Assembly (NCBI GenBank): GCA_016870995.1
Contig: VFZU01000028.1
Span: 1 to 53,340 of the forward strand
DNA from: Acidobacteriota bacterium
Lineage (GTDB): Bacteria; Acidobacteriota; Terriglobia; Bryobacterales; Bryobacteraceae
Direction of reading: 5' to 3'
Length of the DNA stretch: 53,340 bases
Shown: positions 53,126 to 53,340 of the stretch, piece after piece
Layout: the number at the start of each line of letters is the position of its first letter
Position numbering within the stretch: the stretch's first letter is position 1
The notes under the pieces: model-generated
Seen by the model: the letters and a program-made list of their open reading frames with translations, nothing else
Databases searched by the model: none
What the model was told of the DNA's origin: nothing
Program-made: the position numbers and the translations under genes

Positions 53126-53340
53126 CTAGCTTTGAGCGGGCTGCGGATCTGGCTGCGCTTTGTCGGGGCGCGGTTCATAGGGTTTCGGCGTGATGCCCAT
53201 GCGTCGGCAGTACTCCTGATAGATGTATTCGCTAATGCTCTCGCCGAGTTTGGGGCCGGATGGGTACGTTCCCGCCGCTTTGGCTTGCCTTTCGAGCTGG
53301 CCGAGGGTTTCGACGCGGGGTGGATCCTCGATGGGTTCGA
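53126..53340 (-). CDS. C-terminal part of an unknown protein, cut by the window edge
   Basis: The minus strand reads 70 residues from the right edge to TAG at 53126-53128, containing VETLGQLERQAKAAGTYPSG, LGESISEYIYQEYCRRMGITPKP and a Pro/Asp/Gln-rich tail. The start is outside the window. The tail looks like a soluble, probably intracellular protein end. I do not recognise a family. Confidence 0.65.
   Translation of the reverse strand, partial: EPIEDPPRVETLGQLERQAKAAGTYPSGPKLGESISEYIYQEYCRRMGITPKPYEPRPDKAQPDPQPAQS

Overview
The window is a gene-dense stretch of a bacterial chromosome, most probably from the Acidobacteriota, class Terriglobia, near the Bryobacterales/Solibacter group. Three things point there: a large orphan FtsX-type permease of the ADOP class directly behind a PadR repressor gene (44113-47000), a BNR-repeat secreted protein ending in a domain like the Solibacter C-terminal domain TIGR03437 (2567-4291), and a PQQ dehydrogenase paired with a small cytochrome c and without partner genes for methanol-type oxidation (26258-28649). 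I see no insertion sequence, prophage, CRISPR array or rRNA. Many genes overlap by 1-4 bases (ATGA, TAATG, GTGA), and GTG and TTG starts are common.

Layout. 1-600: poorly resolved left edge with one hypothetical ORF. 885-2376 (minus): a FecR-domain protein, a secreted helical protein and a 58-residue Cys-rich protein, all coupled by overlapping stops and starts. 2567-6180 (plus): BNR protein, YfgM-like membrane protein and a dGTPase, with a 51-residue antisense-overlapping gene and tRNA-Leu(CAA) behind it. 6470-9458: membrane protein, alpha/beta hydrolase and a convergent serine hydrolase. 9475-12318 (minus): trmFO-xerC-cation transporter. 12317-16519 (plus): oxidoreductase, sulfatase, PL6 polysaccharide lyase and DinB protein, a probable sulfated polyuronate/glycosaminoglycan unit. 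17539-21043 (plus): mlaE-mlaF-mlaD and a YdjC/HpnK deacetylase. 21021-23333 (minus): FxLYD-like protein, aroA (class II type) and a minimal histidine kinase. 23459-28649 (plus): TPR protein, FtsX permease, lytic transglycosylase, cytochrome c, PQQ dehydrogenase. 28726-33690: a small membrane protein, a broken glycine-zipper gene, MerR regulator, S41 protease and guaA. 33698-34390 (minus): VapBC toxin-antitoxin. 34442-42685 (plus): TetR-controlled RND efflux operon (TolC, adaptor, RND pump, small membrane protein) running into a frameshifted glycosyltransferase. 42682-47000 (minus): infC, a secreted protein, ADOP permease and PadR. 47092-50211 (plus): papain-like protease, serine hydrolase and L-fuconate dehydratase-like enzyme. 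50208-53340: DUF3817 protein, YHS protein, lectin-like protein, threonine ammonia-lyase and the C-terminus of an unknown protein.

Taken together the region is housekeeping (dgt, trmFO, xerC, aroA, guaA, infC, ilvA-type) mixed with envelope upkeep (Mla lipid transport, transglycosylase, S41 protease, efflux) and breakdown of plant- or animal-derived polysaccharide and sugar acids, as expected for a soil heterotroph. No complete undescribed system is evident. The most useful novel observations are the twin operators in the TetR promoter, the exact 34-residue repeats in the MlaD tail, the Ser in place of the catalytic Glu in MlaF, two decayed genes, and two small genes (58 and 51 codons) that ordinary ORF calling would miss.
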